A stretch of 64,000 nucleotides of DNA from DASUXA01 sp036378155 (lineage in GTDB: Bacteria; Actinomycetota; Actinomycetes; Mycobacteriales; Micromonosporaceae): positions 1 through 64,000 of the forward strand of contig DASUXA010000016.1 of assembly GCA_036378155.1 (NCBI GenBank), in the 5' to 3' direction. Shown here piece after piece: positions 51,084 to 60,835 of the stretch. The notes below the pieces were generated by a model. That model made no database searches and was not told the origin of the DNA. It saw only the letters and a program-made list of their open reading frames with translations. Every line of letters starts with the position of its first letter. Within the stretch, counting starts at the first letter, position 1. The position numbers were made by a program, and so were the translations under genes.

Positions 51084-51539
51084 TCACTGGTGTCTGTCGA
51101 TGAAGTCCGACAGCCGGCTGGCGATCGGATCGATGGCAGCCAACGCGGCGCGCAACCCGGCATCATCGTGGGTCTGTTCCGCTTTCTGCAGGTTCGTCAG
51201 CGCCCGCGTCGACGCCGCCAGCAGTGGACCCAGTTCGTCGCGCATCGCCGTGGTCCGGGCGTCGACCGGCGCGGTACCGACGAAGTCTTTCTGCGCGCCG
51301 GCCAGGGCCTTGTTCGCGTCGTCCAGGTTGCTTTCCACGTACGTGTCGAACGTCCTGCCCGCCAACTGCGCCTCGCCGGTCGCCTTCGCGGTGACCAGCG
51401 CGTCGTACGCGGACTGCGCGGACTCGACCGCGGTGATCCGGTAGTCGTGGAAGTCGGTCGGCTTGGTGAGCTCGAATCCGAACAGCGCCCAGGCGACGGC
51501 GAGTACCACCAGGATCGTGCCCCACATCCGCCACTTCAC
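51084..51539 (-). CDS. Membrane-anchored helical extracytoplasmic protein
   Basis: The 151-residue protein has one N-terminal membrane helix (residues 5-22) and an exported helical bundle of about 125 residues with AQSAYDALVTAKATGEAQLAG and DELGPLLAASTRALTNLQKAE. No known family is recognised. It is first in the operon with the NRAMP-like transporter, so it may be an accessory or metal-handling partner on the outside. The GTG at 51539 is the start. Confidence 0.7.
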   Translation of the reverse strand: MKWRMWGTILVVLAVAWALFGFELTKPTDFHDYRITAVESAQSAYDALVTAKATGEAQLAGRTFDTYVESNLDDANKALAGAQKDFVGTAPVDARTTAMRDELGPLLAASTRALTNLQKAEQTHDDAGLRAALAAIDPIASRLSDFIDRHQ

Positions 51540-51739
51540 GCCCGGCCAGTTACCCCGACGCTCCGGCTCCTAACCAACGCCTGCTCAGGACCCTCGGTAC
51601 GGTGGGAATGCGCGGCCCGCCGACGGCGCTGGTATTGCCGGGCGACCCCTCGGCGCGCAGCCGCCGCGCCGAGTCGCCCGCCCCCGGTGGAGTAATCCGC
51701 AGGCTGTCACGCCACCCGTCGCCTATCCTCGCCTCCGAC

Positions 51740-54700
51740 ATGGGAACGCCCGCTGTGAAACCGTCCGTCGCCCAGCTACGCGACCGCCTGTCCACGTGCT
51801 CTCTGCGTGACGAGCGTCGGCTGGGTCGACGGCTGGACGGCGTGGCGCGGATCCGCGACCGCGACGAGCGCCTCGCCGCACTCGACGAACTCGCCGCCGA
51901 AGTCGAGCAGGCGCAGCAGCGGCTGCAGCGGCGTCGGGCCGCTGTGCCGGACATCACGTACCCGCCGGATCTGCCGGTGAGCGGGAAGAAAGACGAGATC
52001 CTCGCCGCGATCCGCGACCACCAGGTCGTCATCGTCGCCGGGGAAACCGGTTCCGGTAAGACGACCCAGCTGCCGAAGATCTGCCTCGAACTCGGGCGCG
52101 GCGTACGCGGCCTGATCGGACACACCCAGCCCCGGCGGCTCGCCGCCCGCACCGTCGCCGACCGGATCGCCGAGGAGCTGGGCACCCCGTTGGGCGACAC
52201 AGTCGGGTACAAGGTGCGCTTCAGCGACCAGGTGAGCGAGAACAGCCTGGTCAAGCTGATGACCGACGGCATTCTGCTCGCCGAGATCCAGCAGGACCGC
52301 GCGCTGTCGCAGTACGACACGCTCATCATCGACGAGGCGCACGAGCGCAGCCTGAACATCGACTTCATCCTCGGGTACCTCAAGCGGCTGCTGCCGAAAC
52401 GACCGGACCTGAAGGTCGTCATCACCTCGGCGACCATCGACCCGCAGCGGTTCTCCCGACACTTCGACGACGCTCCGGTCGTCGAAGTGTCCGGGCGCAC
52501 CTACCCGGTCGAGGTGCGGTACCGGCCGCTGGTGCTCGAAGACGACGACGACGACAAGGACGTGGTCCGCGACCAGATCCAGGCGATCTGCGACGCGGTC
52601 GACGAACTGTGCGGCGAGGGACCCGGCGACATCCTGGTGTTCCTCAGCGGCGAGCGGGAGATCCGGGACACCGCCGACGCGTTGCGCAGGACCGTCGCCG
52701 ACGGTACCGAGATCCTGCCGTTGTACGCCCGGCTGTCCACCGCCGAGCAGCACCGCGTCTTCGCACCGCACCCCGGTCGGCGCGTCGTCCTGGCGACCAA
52801 CGTCGCCGAGACGTCGCTGACCGTGCCCGGCATCAGGTACGTCGTGGACCCCGGTACCGCCCGGATCTCCCGGTACAGCCATCGGTTGAAGGTGCAGCGG
52901 CTGCCCATCGAGCCGGTGTCGCAGGCGTCGGCGAACCAGCGCAAGGGACGCTGCGGGCGGGTCGCCGAGGGCATCTGCATCCGGCTGTACTCCGAACAGG
53001 ACTTCGCCGCCCGTCCCGAGTTCACCGATCCGGAAATCCTGCGTACCAACCTCGCCTCGGTCATCCTCCAGATGACCGCGCTCGGGCTGGGCGACGTCGC
53101 GGCGTTCCCGTTCCTCGACCCGCCGGACGCGCGGCAGGTCAAGGACGGCGTCCAACTGCTGGAGGAACTCGGCGCGCTGGACCCGAACGTCCGCGACGTC
53201 CGCAAGCGGCTCACCCCGATCGGTCGCAAACTCGCCCAGCTGCCGGTCGACCCGCGGCTGGGGCGGATGGTGCTGGAAGCGGAACGCAACGGCGCGGTCC
53301 ACGAGGTGATGGTGATCGCCTCCGCGCTGTCCATTCAGGACCCGCGCGAACGTCCGGCGGACAAGCAGCAGGCGGCGGACGAGAAGCACGCCCGGTTCGC
53401 GGACAAGGACTCGGACTTCCTCACCTTCGTCAACCTGTGGAACTACCTGCGGGAGCAGCAGAAGGAACTGTCGTCCAACCAGTTCCGCCGGCTGTGCAAG
53501 GCGGAATTCCTCAACTACCTGCGGGTACGCGAATGGCAGGACATCTACAGCCAGGTCCGCCAGGTGCTGCGTACCCTCGGCGTCCCGGTGAACACCGAGC
53601 CCGCCGACCCGCAGCGCATCCACAGTTCGCTGCTCGCCGGGCTGCTGTCGCACATCGGTCTGTACGACGGCGACAAGCGGGAGTACCTCGGCGCGCGCGG
53701 CGCCCGATTCGCGATCTTCCCCGGTTCCGCCCTGCACAAGAAGCCGCCCCGCTGGGTGATGGCAGCCGAACTGGTCGAGACGTCGCGGCTGTGGGGGCGG
53801 GTGGTCGCCCGGATCGAGCCGGAATGGATCGAGCCGCTCGCCGGGCACCTGGTCAAACGCAGCTACAGCGAGCCGCACTGGGAGAAGCGTCCCGCCGCGG
53901 TGATGGCGTACGAGAAGGTCACGCTGTACGGGGTGCCGGTCGTCGCGTCGCGGAAGGTGAACTACGCCCGCATCGACCCGGCGCTGTCACGTGAGCTGTT
54001 CATCCGGCACGCCCTGGTCGAAGGCGACTGGCAGACCCACCACAGGTTCTTCCACGACAACCGGCGACTGCTCGACGAGGTCGAGGAGTTGGAGCACCGG
54101 GCCCGGCGGCGGGACATCGTGGTCGACGACGAGACGCTGTACGACTTCTACGACGCGCGCATCCCGGCGGACGTGGTGTCCGGGCGGCACTTCGACGCGT
54201 GGTGGAAGAAGACCCGCCACACCCGACCCGACCTGCTCACCTTCCCGAAGTCGTTGCTGGTCAACGCCGGTGCGGGCGGCGTCGACGCCGCCGACTACCC
54301 GGACGCGTGGCAGGTCGGCGACCTGGCGTTGCCGCTGACGTACCAGTTCGAGCCGGGTACCGAATCCGACGGCGTGACCGTGCAGGTGCCGCTGCCGGTG
54401 CTCAACCGGCTCGACCCGGACAGCTTCGACTGGCAGATCCCGGGGCTACGGGAGGAACTGGTGACGGCGCTGATCAGGTCGCTGCCCAAGGCGTTGCGGC
54501 GCAACTTCGTACCGGTACCTGACTTCGCCAGGGCGGTGCTGTCGCGGGTACGACCGGGGGAGGGTCCGCTGCTGGACACCCTGGAACGGCAGTTGCGGGC
54601 GCTGACCGGGGTGTCGGTACCACGGGACGCGTGGCAGCTCGACCGGGTGCCGGAGCACCTGAAACCGACGTTCCGGGTGCTCGACGAGGACGGCGGTACC

Positions 54701-55654
54701 CTCGCCGAAGGCAAGGACCTCGCCGCCCTGCAGGGCCGGTTGCGCGGGCAGGTGCGCGCCAGCCTTTCCGCGGCGGCGTCGGCGGAGGGCATCGAGCGGC
54801 GCGGGCTGCGCGAGTGGAGCATCGGGGAACTGCCGCGCGTGTTCGAGCAGCGGCGCGGTGAATACCAGGTGACCGCGTACCCGACGCTGGTCGACGAGGG
54901 CGACAGCGTGGCGGTACGGCTGGTCGACAGCGAGGTCGAGCAGCGGCGCCAGATGTGGCTCGGCACCCGCCGGCTGCTGCTGCTCGGCTCACCGTCGCCG
55001 ATCGCGCTGGTCGACCGGCGCCTGAGCAACCCGGCGAAGCTGGCGCTCAGCCGCAACCCGCACGGCGGGGTCGGGGCGCTGCTCGCCGACTGCGCGGCCG
55101 CGGCGGTGGACAAGCTGATCGCGGACTGCGGGGGACCGGCGTGGGACGCCGACGGCTTCGCGAAGCTGCGCGACACGGTACGCGCCGGCCTGCCCGACAC
55201 CCTGCTCGCGATCGTCAACGAGGTGCAGAAGATTCTCGCCGCCGCGCGTGAGGTCGAACGGCGACTGTCCGGTACCGGCAATCCGCTGCTCGCCCCGGCG
55301 CTGGCGGATCTGAAGGCGCAGCTTGCCGGGCTGGTGTACCCGGGGTTCGTGGCGGCGACCGGCTGGCACCGGCTGGCGGACCTGCCCCGGTACCTGCGCG
55401 CGATGCAGCACCGGCTGGACAAGCTGCCCGGCAATCCGCAGCGCGACCGGGAGCAGATGCTGCGGTTGCGCGAGGTCGAGCAGGAGTACCAGCAACTGTG
55501 CCGCGAGCTGCCGCCGTCTGCCGAAGCCGGGCTGGTACAGATCCGCTGGATGATCGAGGAACTGCGGATCAACTACTTCGCCCAGTCGATGGGTACCGCG
55601 TACCCGGTGTCGGACAAGCGCATCTACCGGGCGATGGACGAACTGGCTGGCTGA
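51740..55654 (+). CDS. hrpA: ATP-dependent RNA helicase HrpA
   Basis: The 1304-residue DEAH-box helicase has Walker A GETGSGKTTQ, the DEAH box (IIDEAHERSLNIDF), SAT and the C-terminal motif QRKGRCGRVAEG. Helicase-associated, OB-fold and long DUF3418 regions follow, matching the full HrpA length of about 1300. It unwinds RNA; in E. coli it rescues stalled ribosomes. ATG 51740 is favoured over the ATG-type start at 51602, whose extra 46 residues are low complexity. TATCCT 10 nt upstream of the ATG is a possible -10. Confidence 0.93.
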   Translation: MGTPAVKPSVAQLRDRLSTCSLRDERRLGRRLDGVARIRDRDERLAALDELAAEVEQAQQRLQRRRAAVPDITYPPDLPVSGKKDEILAAIRDHQVVIVAGETGSGKTTQLPKICLELGRGVRGLIGHTQPRRLAARTVADRIAEELGTPLGDTVGYKVRFSDQVSENSLVKLMTDGILLAEIQQDRALSQYDTLIIDEAHERSLNIDFILGYLKRLLPKRPDLKVVITSATIDPQRFSRHFDDAPVVEVSGRTYPVEVRYRPLVLEDDDDDKDVVRDQIQAICDAVDELCGEGPGDILVFLSGEREIRDTADALRRTVADGTEILPLYARLSTAEQHRVFAPHPGRRVVLATNVAETSLTVPGIRYVVDPGTARISRYSHRLKVQRLPIEPVSQASANQRKGRCGRVAEGICIRLYSEQDFAARPEFTDPEILRTNLASVILQMTALGLGDVAAFPFLDPPDARQVKDGVQLLEELGALDPNVRDVRKRLTPIGRKLAQLPVDPRLGRMVLEAERNGAVHEVMVIASALSIQDPRERPADKQQAADEKHARFADKDSDFLTFVNLWNYLREQQKELSSNQFRRLCKAEFLNYLRVREWQDIYSQVRQVLRTLGVPVNTEPADPQRIHSSLLAGLLSHIGLYDGDKREYLGARGARFAIFPGSALHKKPPRWVMAAELVETSRLWGRVVARIEPEWIEPLAGHLVKRSYSEPHWEKRPAAVMAYEKVTLYGVPVVASRKVNYARIDPALSRELFIRHALVEGDWQTHHRFFHDNRRLLDEVEELEHRARRRDIVVDDETLYDFYDARIPADVVSGRHFDAWWKKTRHTRPDLLTFPKSLLVNAGAGGVDAADYPDAWQVGDLALPLTYQFEPGTESDGVTVQVPLPVLNRLDPDSFDWQIPGLREELVTALIRSLPKALRRNFVPVPDFARAVLSRVRPGEGPLLDTLERQLRALTGVSVPRDAWQLDRVPEHLKPTFRVLDEDGGTLAEGKDLAALQGRLRGQVRASLSAAASAEGIERRGLREWSIGELPRVFEQRRGEYQVTAYPTLVDEGDSVAVRLVDSEVEQRRQMWLGTRRLLLLGSPSPIALVDRRLSNPAKLALSRNPHGGVGALLADCAAAAVDKLIADCGGPAWDADGFAKLRDTVRAGLPDTLLAIVNEVQKILAAAREVERRLSGTGNPLLAPALADLKAQLAGLVYPGFVAATGWHRLADLPRYLRAMQHRLDKLPGNPQRDREQMLRLREVEQEYQQLCRELPPSAEAGLVQIRWMIEELRINYFAQSMGTAYPVSDKRIYRAMDELAG

Positions 55655-55656
55655 GC

Positions 55657-55699
55657 GCTCGTGGCGGGGCGTGGCGACCGCCTCGCTCGTGGCGGGGCG
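55657..55699. repeat. 15-bp direct repeat after hrpA
   Basis: GCTCGTGGCGGGGCG occurs at 55657-55671 and 55685-55699, directly past the hrpA stop. It has no known role; the gap up to 55953 has no gene but holds the repeat copies 5 and 6. Confidence 0.5.
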
Positions 55700-55787
55700 A
55701 CCGCGTCGCGCGGCGCGTCAGGCTTGATCGCCGTGCAACGCGGCCACCCCGCTCAACGGGCAGGCGAGCGGCGGTGTGTCGTCCGAG

Positions 55788-55834
55788 GCGCACACCGCTG
55801 GGGATGTACGTACATCACGAGCGGTGTACGCGTC
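55788..55834. repeat. 47-bp palindromic repeat, copy 5
   Basis: The best-formed copy: arms GCGCACACCGCT and AGCGGTGTACGC flank a perfect 14-bp palindromic core centred on GATGTACGTACATC. It lies in the convergent gap between hrpA and the ABC permease gene. Confidence 0.78.
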
Positions 55835-55872
55835 GAAGGACATGCCCGACGCCGCGACGGGGCCTCGCGGGA

Positions 55873-55919
55873 CTCGACACGTCTGGTGATGGAGCCACAC
55901 CTCCCGGGTTGTACGCCTC
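55873..55919. repeat. 47-bp palindromic repeat, copy 6
   Basis: It lies 38 bp from copy 5 and is closest to copy 3 (shared AGCCACACC and GGGTTGT). The arms pair less well than in other copies. Confidence 0.65.
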
Positions 55920-55953
55920 GCGGCACGCCGACCGGCAACCCCGGCGGCGATTC

Positions 55954-57189
55954 TCACCCGCGTCCGCTGGCGGCTCGGCCACGGCGCGACAGCGAGTCCA
56001 GGATCACGGCCGCGAGCAGTACCAACGCGGTGATCATGAAGCGGATCGACGACTCCAGTTGCAGCAGGAACATGCCCGAGGTGATCGAGCCGAGCACCAG
56101 GCTGCCCAGCAGCGCGCTGTACGTGCTGCCGCGCCCGCCGAACAGGCTGGTCCCGCCGATGACCGCCGCCGCGATCGCGATCAGCAGCACATCGCTGGCG
56201 CCGGTCGACTGCCCCGCCGAGTACCCACGCGACGCGGCGAGGATGCCGCCCAGCGCGGCCAGCATCGACGCCAGCGCGAAGATCGAAATCCGCACCCAGG
56301 CGACGCTGATGCCGGCCCGTCGGGCTGCCTCGATGTTGCCGCCCAGGGCGAACACGCTGCGTCCGTACCGGCTGCGCCGCAGGATCAGATCGAACACCAC
56401 GACCAGTCCGACGAAGATCAGCAGTGCGATCGGTACCCCTTGCCAGGCGTTCAGCACCGCGACCGTCGCGCCGACGATCACGGCGAGTCCGACGACGCGG
56501 ACCACGACCGCCTGTACCGAGCGGTGCGGCAGTCCGGCGGCGGTGCGCCGCCGCGCGTTGACGACTTCGGTCGCCGCGTACACGGCGACCACGGCGGCGC
56601 CCACGATCCACCCGGCGATCGAACTCAGATTCGTGTGGGTCAGTTTCGCGATGAACCCGGTGTACGGAAGGTTGATCGTCCCTTCCGGCGACAGCAGGTA
56701 CAACTGCAGCCCCAGCCAGCCGATGTTGCCGGCGAGCGTGACGATGAACGCCGGTACCCCCAACTTGGCGAAGATCGAGCCCTGCAGGGTGCCGATCGCC
56801 AGCCCGAAGATCAGCACGAGCACGCACGCCAGGATCTCGTTCATGCCGCGCCGCACGGACAGTACCGCCAGCGCTGCCGCCGCCACCCCGGACACCGACC
56901 CGACCGACAGGTCGATCTCGCCGAGCAGCAGCACCAGGACCACGCCGATGCTGATCGTGCCGGTCGCGGCGATCTGCAGCGCCAGGTTGGACAGGTTCTG
57001 CGGGGTCAGGAAGCGGTCGTTGAGCAGTTGGAAGATGACCCAGATGATGATCAGACCGATGACGACCGGCCACGCGCCGAGTTCACCGTTGCGGATGCGG
57101 CGCAGCCCGCCACCGAGTGACGGCGGGCCCTCGCCCGGTTCGGTGCCGGTGCGGCCGGTCGGTGCCTCTGGTGTGGTGACAGCGCTCAC
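55954..57189 (-). CDS. CUT2-family sugar ABC transporter permease
   Basis: The 411-residue permease has about 10 helices and the family segments LLGEIDLSVGSVSGVAAA and VIGGTSLFGGRGS. It resembles XylH/GguB-type permeases for xylose or related sugars. The GTG start overlaps the ATPase stop by 4 bp. An Arg/Ala-rich end closes the protein. The substrate is not certain. Confidence 0.9.
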   Translation of the reverse strand: MSAVTTPEAPTGRTGTEPGEGPPSLGGGLRRIRNGELGAWPVVIGLIIIWVIFQLLNDRFLTPQNLSNLALQIAATGTISIGVVLVLLLGEIDLSVGSVSGVAAAALAVLSVRRGMNEILACVLVLIFGLAIGTLQGSIFAKLGVPAFIVTLAGNIGWLGLQLYLLSPEGTINLPYTGFIAKLTHTNLSSIAGWIVGAAVVAVYAATEVVNARRRTAAGLPHRSVQAVVVRVVGLAVIVGATVAVLNAWQGVPIALLIFVGLVVVFDLILRRSRYGRSVFALGGNIEAARRAGISVAWVRISIFALASMLAALGGILAASRGYSAGQSTGASDVLLIAIAAAVIGGTSLFGGRGSTYSALLGSLVLGSITSGMFLLQLESSIRFMITALVLLAAVILDSLSRRGRAASGRG

Positions 57190-58001
57190 GGTGCCTCCTC
57201 CGCCTGGACCGTCTCCTGCCCGTCGGTCCGTCCGCTGGTGCGCTGGTGGCGCCGGGACACCACGTTGTCCGAGGCTCCGGTGATCGCCTGGACGATCTCC
57301 TCCTGGCTGGTCGCGCCCGCGTCGAACTCGCCCGCGTTGCGCCCCAGCCGCAGGACCGCCACCCGGTCCGCGACCGCCTTGACGTCGGCGAGGTTGTGGC
57401 TGATCAGGATCACCCCGTGTCCCCGTTCGCGCAGGCGTTCGATCAGGTCGAGTACCTCGGCGGTCTGCGCCACGCCGAGGGCGGCGGTGGGCTCGTCGAG
57501 GATGACCACCTTCGGCTCGCCGAGCAGCGACCGGGCGATGGCGACGGACTGCCGCTGTCCACCGGAGAGGCTGGCGACCGGGATGCGGACCGTCGGCAGC
57601 CGCACCGACAGCGCGTCGAGCAGTTCGCGGCTCTGCCGCTCCATGGAGATCTCGTCCAGTACGCCGGCCCGGACCTCCTCACGCCCCAGGAACAGGTTCG
57701 CCACTACGTCCAGGTTGTCGCAGAGCGCCAGATCCTGGTACACGGTCGCGATCCCGAGCGCCACCGCGTCGGAGGGCTTGCCGATGTGTACCGCCCGGCC
57801 CTCCCACCGGATCTCGCCGGTGTCGGCAGGGCCGACACCGGCGATCACCTTGATCAAGGTTGACTTGCCTGCGCCGTTGTCGCCGACCAGGGCGACAACC
57901 TCGCCGGAGTACACCTCCAAATGAGCGTCGGACAACGCCTGGACGGCGCCGAACCGCTTGGAGATGCCCGACAGTGCGAGCACGGGACCGTCGTCGGCCA
58001 C
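57186..58001 (-). CDS. CUT2-family sugar ABC transporter ATPase, single domain
   Basis: The 271-residue protein has one nucleotide-binding domain: Walker A GDNGAGKST, signature LSGGQRQSVAIARSL, Walker B VVILDEPTAAL and switch His in LISHN. Most CUT2 ATPases (RbsA, XylG) are double-length; the single-domain form resembles FrcA and must work as a dimer. GTG 58001 is preferred as AAGGAGG is 8 nt upstream; the GTG at 58010 is fused to that site. The substrate-binding gene stops 22 nt upstream. Confidence 0.9.
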   Translation of the reverse strand: MADDGPVLALSGISKRFGAVQALSDAHLEVYSGEVVALVGDNGAGKSTLIKVIAGVGPADTGEIRWEGRAVHIGKPSDAVALGIATVYQDLALCDNLDVVANLFLGREEVRAGVLDEISMERQSRELLDALSVRLPTVRIPVASLSGGQRQSVAIARSLLGEPKVVILDEPTAALGVAQTAEVLDLIERLRERGHGVILISHNLADVKAVADRVAVLRLGRNAGEFDAGATSQEEIVQAITGASDNVVSRRHQRTSGRTDGQETVQAEEAP

Positions 58002-58023
58002 GGCGCGCACCTCCTTCCCGTGG

Positions 58024-59139
58024 TCAGCCGGTCAGACCGGCCGCCGCACATGCCTGCGCGAACTGCGGCGTGCAGATCTGCTGCACCGTGTAGAAGCCGT
58101 CCTTGATCACGGTGTCCTTGATGTTGGACTTGGTGACCGGTACGGGTTGCAGCAGCACCGCGGTCGCGTCCACGGTTCCGTTGTTCTTCTTGGTGGTCTG
58201 TCCGCTGAAGTTCTTGCCGGTCGCCGCGTCGACCGCCATCTGCGCCGCGTTCTCCGCCTCCGGCTTGATCGCCTTGTACACGGTCATGTACTGCTCGCCG
58301 GCGACGATCCGCTGGATCCCGGCGAGTTCGGCGTCCTGCCCGGTGACCGGCGGGATGGTGCCGAACCCGGCGCCCTTCATCGAGGCGACCGCGCCGCCGG
58401 CGGTGCCGTCGTTCGCGGCGTACACGCCGATGATCTGCTTCGCGCCCAGCGCCGTGATGGCCTGGTCCATTTCCTGCTGCGCCTTGTCCGGCGACCAGTC
58501 CGGAGTGTCGTACTCCTTGCCGATGTTGACCTTGCCGTCGAGGACCGAGTGCGCGCCCGCCTTGAAGTCGGCGGCGTTCGGGTCGGTCGGCGAACCGTCG
58601 ATCATGACGATCTGCCCGCGCTTCGGGTCGCCACCGGCGCTCACCGCCTGCAGCAGCGCCTGGCCTTGGACGACGCCGACCTGGTGGTTGTCGAACGAGA
58701 CGTAGTACTTGATGGGTCCGTTGGCGAGCCGGTCGTACGACACGACCGGGACCTTCTGGTTGTTTGCGCTGGTCACGATGCCGCCGGCGGCCTTCGCGTC
58801 GACCGGGTCGAGGATGAGCACCTTCACGCCCTGGGTGAGCATCGACTCGGCCTGCGACTGCTGCTTGGCGCTGTCCTGATCGGCGTTCTGGTACAACACC
58901 TGACACTTCGGGCAGAGTTGCTTCAGCTTGCCCTCGATGTACGGGCGGTCGAACGCTTCGTACCGGGCGGTCTTCGACTCCGGTAGCAGCAGCCCGATCT
59001 TGAATCCGTCGTTGACGTTCGCGCCACCGCTGCTGGAACTCGAGCCGTTGTTCGAGCTGCTGCTGCACGCGGCGAGGGCGAGCGCGAACGCCGCCAGTCC
59101 TGCGGCTATCGAGTACCGCCGGCCGTGTCTGACTCGCAT
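58024..59139 (-). CDS. Sugar-binding lipoprotein of the CUT2 transporter
   Basis: The 371-residue precursor has a lipobox LAACS at Cys25 and a Ser/Asn-rich linker, then a periplasmic-binding fold of the ribose/xylose type: FKIGLLLPESKTARYEAFDRP, LILDPVDAKAAGGIV, GVYAANDGTAGGAV. It captures a monosaccharide outside the cell and delivers it to the permease. AGGAGG lies 5 nt before ATG 59139. It is first in the operon behind the promoter at 59276-59304. Confidence 0.92.
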   Translation of the reverse strand: MRVRHGRRYSIAAGLAAFALALAACSSSSNNGSSSSSGGANVNDGFKIGLLLPESKTARYEAFDRPYIEGKLKQLCPKCQVLYQNADQDSAKQQSQAESMLTQGVKVLILDPVDAKAAGGIVTSANNQKVPVVSYDRLANGPIKYYVSFDNHQVGVVQGQALLQAVSAGGDPKRGQIVMIDGSPTDPNAADFKAGAHSVLDGKVNIGKEYDTPDWSPDKAQQEMDQAITALGAKQIIGVYAANDGTAGGAVASMKGAGFGTIPPVTGQDAELAGIQRIVAGEQYMTVYKAIKPEAENAAQMAVDAATGKNFSGQTTKKNNGTVDATAVLLQPVPVTKSNIKDTVIKDGFYTVQQICTPQFAQACAAAGLTG

Positions 59140-59275
59140 CGAGGCCTCCTCGTCAGGAGCCGGTTGTCCACCGGCTCGGCGCCCGGCCCACCCCGTACCG
59201 CGACGCGCGCGGCGCGTTCCGGGCACCGCTGATACACCCTCGGCAGGTTCCCACGAAGATGCCGCGTACGCGGCT

Positions 59276-59306
59276 AATTCTCCTTCTATGCGGTTGAAAT
59301 GCAACC
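59276..59306 (-). promoter_or_regulatory. Promoter and operator of the sugar ABC operon
   Basis: On the minus strand a -35 TTGCAT (59299-59304) and -10 AGAATT (59276-59281) are 17 bp apart. The inverted repeat GGTTGCATTTCAACC (59292-59306) overlaps the -35, a fit for a repressor site. Local AT content is raised. The rest of the 392-bp gap up to 59531 shows no gene. Confidence 0.55.
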
Positions 59307-59531
59307 AACATGGATGAACCGGTTCGGATCGCACCGCGACGGAGCGTCGGAACCGCACGTCGCACCCGTACCGTCCGACCCGGGCGTCACCGCCGCCGAT
59401 ACGGGTCGTTGTCCGTGTCGAGCACCGTGACTTGCTCCGCTGCCGAAGCGTGACGCGCGGCCCGACCCGCGCGGTACGCGAGCGACCGTCCGCGACGGGC
59501 GCGGCGGCGGCGCACAAGGGGAGGAGCGGTC

Positions 59532-60758
59532 GTGGACGAGCTGCCCATCGGCAGACGTGTCGCCTACTGGCGATCGCGCCGCCACATGTCGCAACAGGTC
59601 TTCGCCGACCGGATGGGCAAGTCGAAGAGTTGGGTCGACAAGGTCGAGCGCGGGGTACGCCGGCTCGACAAGTTCTCGGTACTGCACGAGATCGCCGACG
59701 TGCTGCACGTCGACGTCCAACTCCTGCTCGGCCGCGACGTCAGTCGCAGCCCGGACGCCGGTACCGGCGTGGACCAGGTCGAGGTGCAGGAAATCCGGTC
59801 CGCGCTGGAGCGGTACGACCAGATCAGCGCCTTCTTCTACCCGCCGCCGGAACCGCCCCCGCTGGACCAGATCGTCCAGTCCGTCTCGCACGCGTGGCAG
59901 ACCTACGAGCGGGCGAAGTACCGGGTGCTGGCGCGCGCCCTGCCCACCCTGCTGCGGCAGGCGCAGGCGGCGGACACCGCCAACGCGGGCGGCGGGCACG
60001 CCAGGGAAGCGGCGCACCTGCTCGGGCAGGTGTACCAGATCTCCTCGGCGGTGCTGCGCAAGCTCGGCGAGTACGAGCTGGCGTGGCTCGCCGCCGACCG
60101 CTCCATCGCCGTCTCGCAGCGCGCCGACGACCCGCTGCTCGCCGGCACCGCCGCGTACCGGGTCTCGCTGGCCCTGCTCGCGCTCGGTCGGGCGCGCCCG
60201 GCGCTCGAGGTCAACCTGAACATCGCCAACCGGTTGGCGCCGACCGGACCGGCGACCAAGCCGGAACAGGTCTCCGTGTACGGGGTGCTGCTGCTCGCGG
60301 CGGCGCTGGCCGCCGCCCGGCTCGCGGACGCGGCGAGCGTGCGCGACCTGCTCGTCGAAGCCGGGGACGCGGCGCAGGCGCTCGGCGGCGACCACGACCA
60401 CTACTGGACCTCGTTCGGACCCACGAACGTCCAGCTGCACCGGGTCGCCGCGCTGGTCGAACTCGGCGAAGGGCGGCTCGCCGTCGAGGTGGGCGACAGC
60501 CTCGACCGGGCCGCGTTCGACATGCTGGTACCGGAGCGCAGGGCGTGCTTCCACATCGACATGGCTCGCGCCCTGACCCAAGGCGGCGACATCGCCCGCG
60601 CCGCCGAGATGCTGCTGGAGGCGGACCGCGTCGCGTCGGCGGAGGTACGGTGCCGGCCGGTCGCCCATCAGGTCCTCGCCGACGTGGCGCGACGCGCCAG
60701 GGGAGCGCCGCCGCCGATGCTCGTCGAGCTCGCCGCGATGCTCGGCGTGCCCGCCTGA
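59532..60758 (+). CDS. XRE-type regulator with helical repeat sensor
   Basis: The 408-residue protein has an N-terminal HTH_3 domain (residues 7-65; SQQVFADRMGKSKSWVDKVERG) and a long helical TPR-like region typical of large actinobacterial XRE regulators. GGGGAGGAGC precedes GTG 59532. It is divergent from the sugar operon; direct control is possible but such regulators usually act on distant or developmental genes. Confidence 0.82.
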   Translation: MDELPIGRRVAYWRSRRHMSQQVFADRMGKSKSWVDKVERGVRRLDKFSVLHEIADVLHVDVQLLLGRDVSRSPDAGTGVDQVEVQEIRSALERYDQISAFFYPPPEPPPLDQIVQSVSHAWQTYERAKYRVLARALPTLLRQAQAADTANAGGGHAREAAHLLGQVYQISSAVLRKLGEYELAWLAADRSIAVSQRADDPLLAGTAAYRVSLALLALGRARPALEVNLNIANRLAPTGPATKPEQVSVYGVLLLAAALAAARLADAASVRDLLVEAGDAAQALGGDHDHYWTSFGPTNVQLHRVAALVELGEGRLAVEVGDSLDRAAFDMLVPERRACFHIDMARALTQGGDIARAAEMLLEADRVASAEVRCRPVAHQVLADVARRARGAPPPMLVELAAMLGVPA

Positions 60759-60835
60759 CCCGGTACCGCGAGCCCGAACACCGTCGAGCGCGCCGCTGCC
60801 GGACGCACGCGGGTCGGGCGACCGTCGATCACTGG

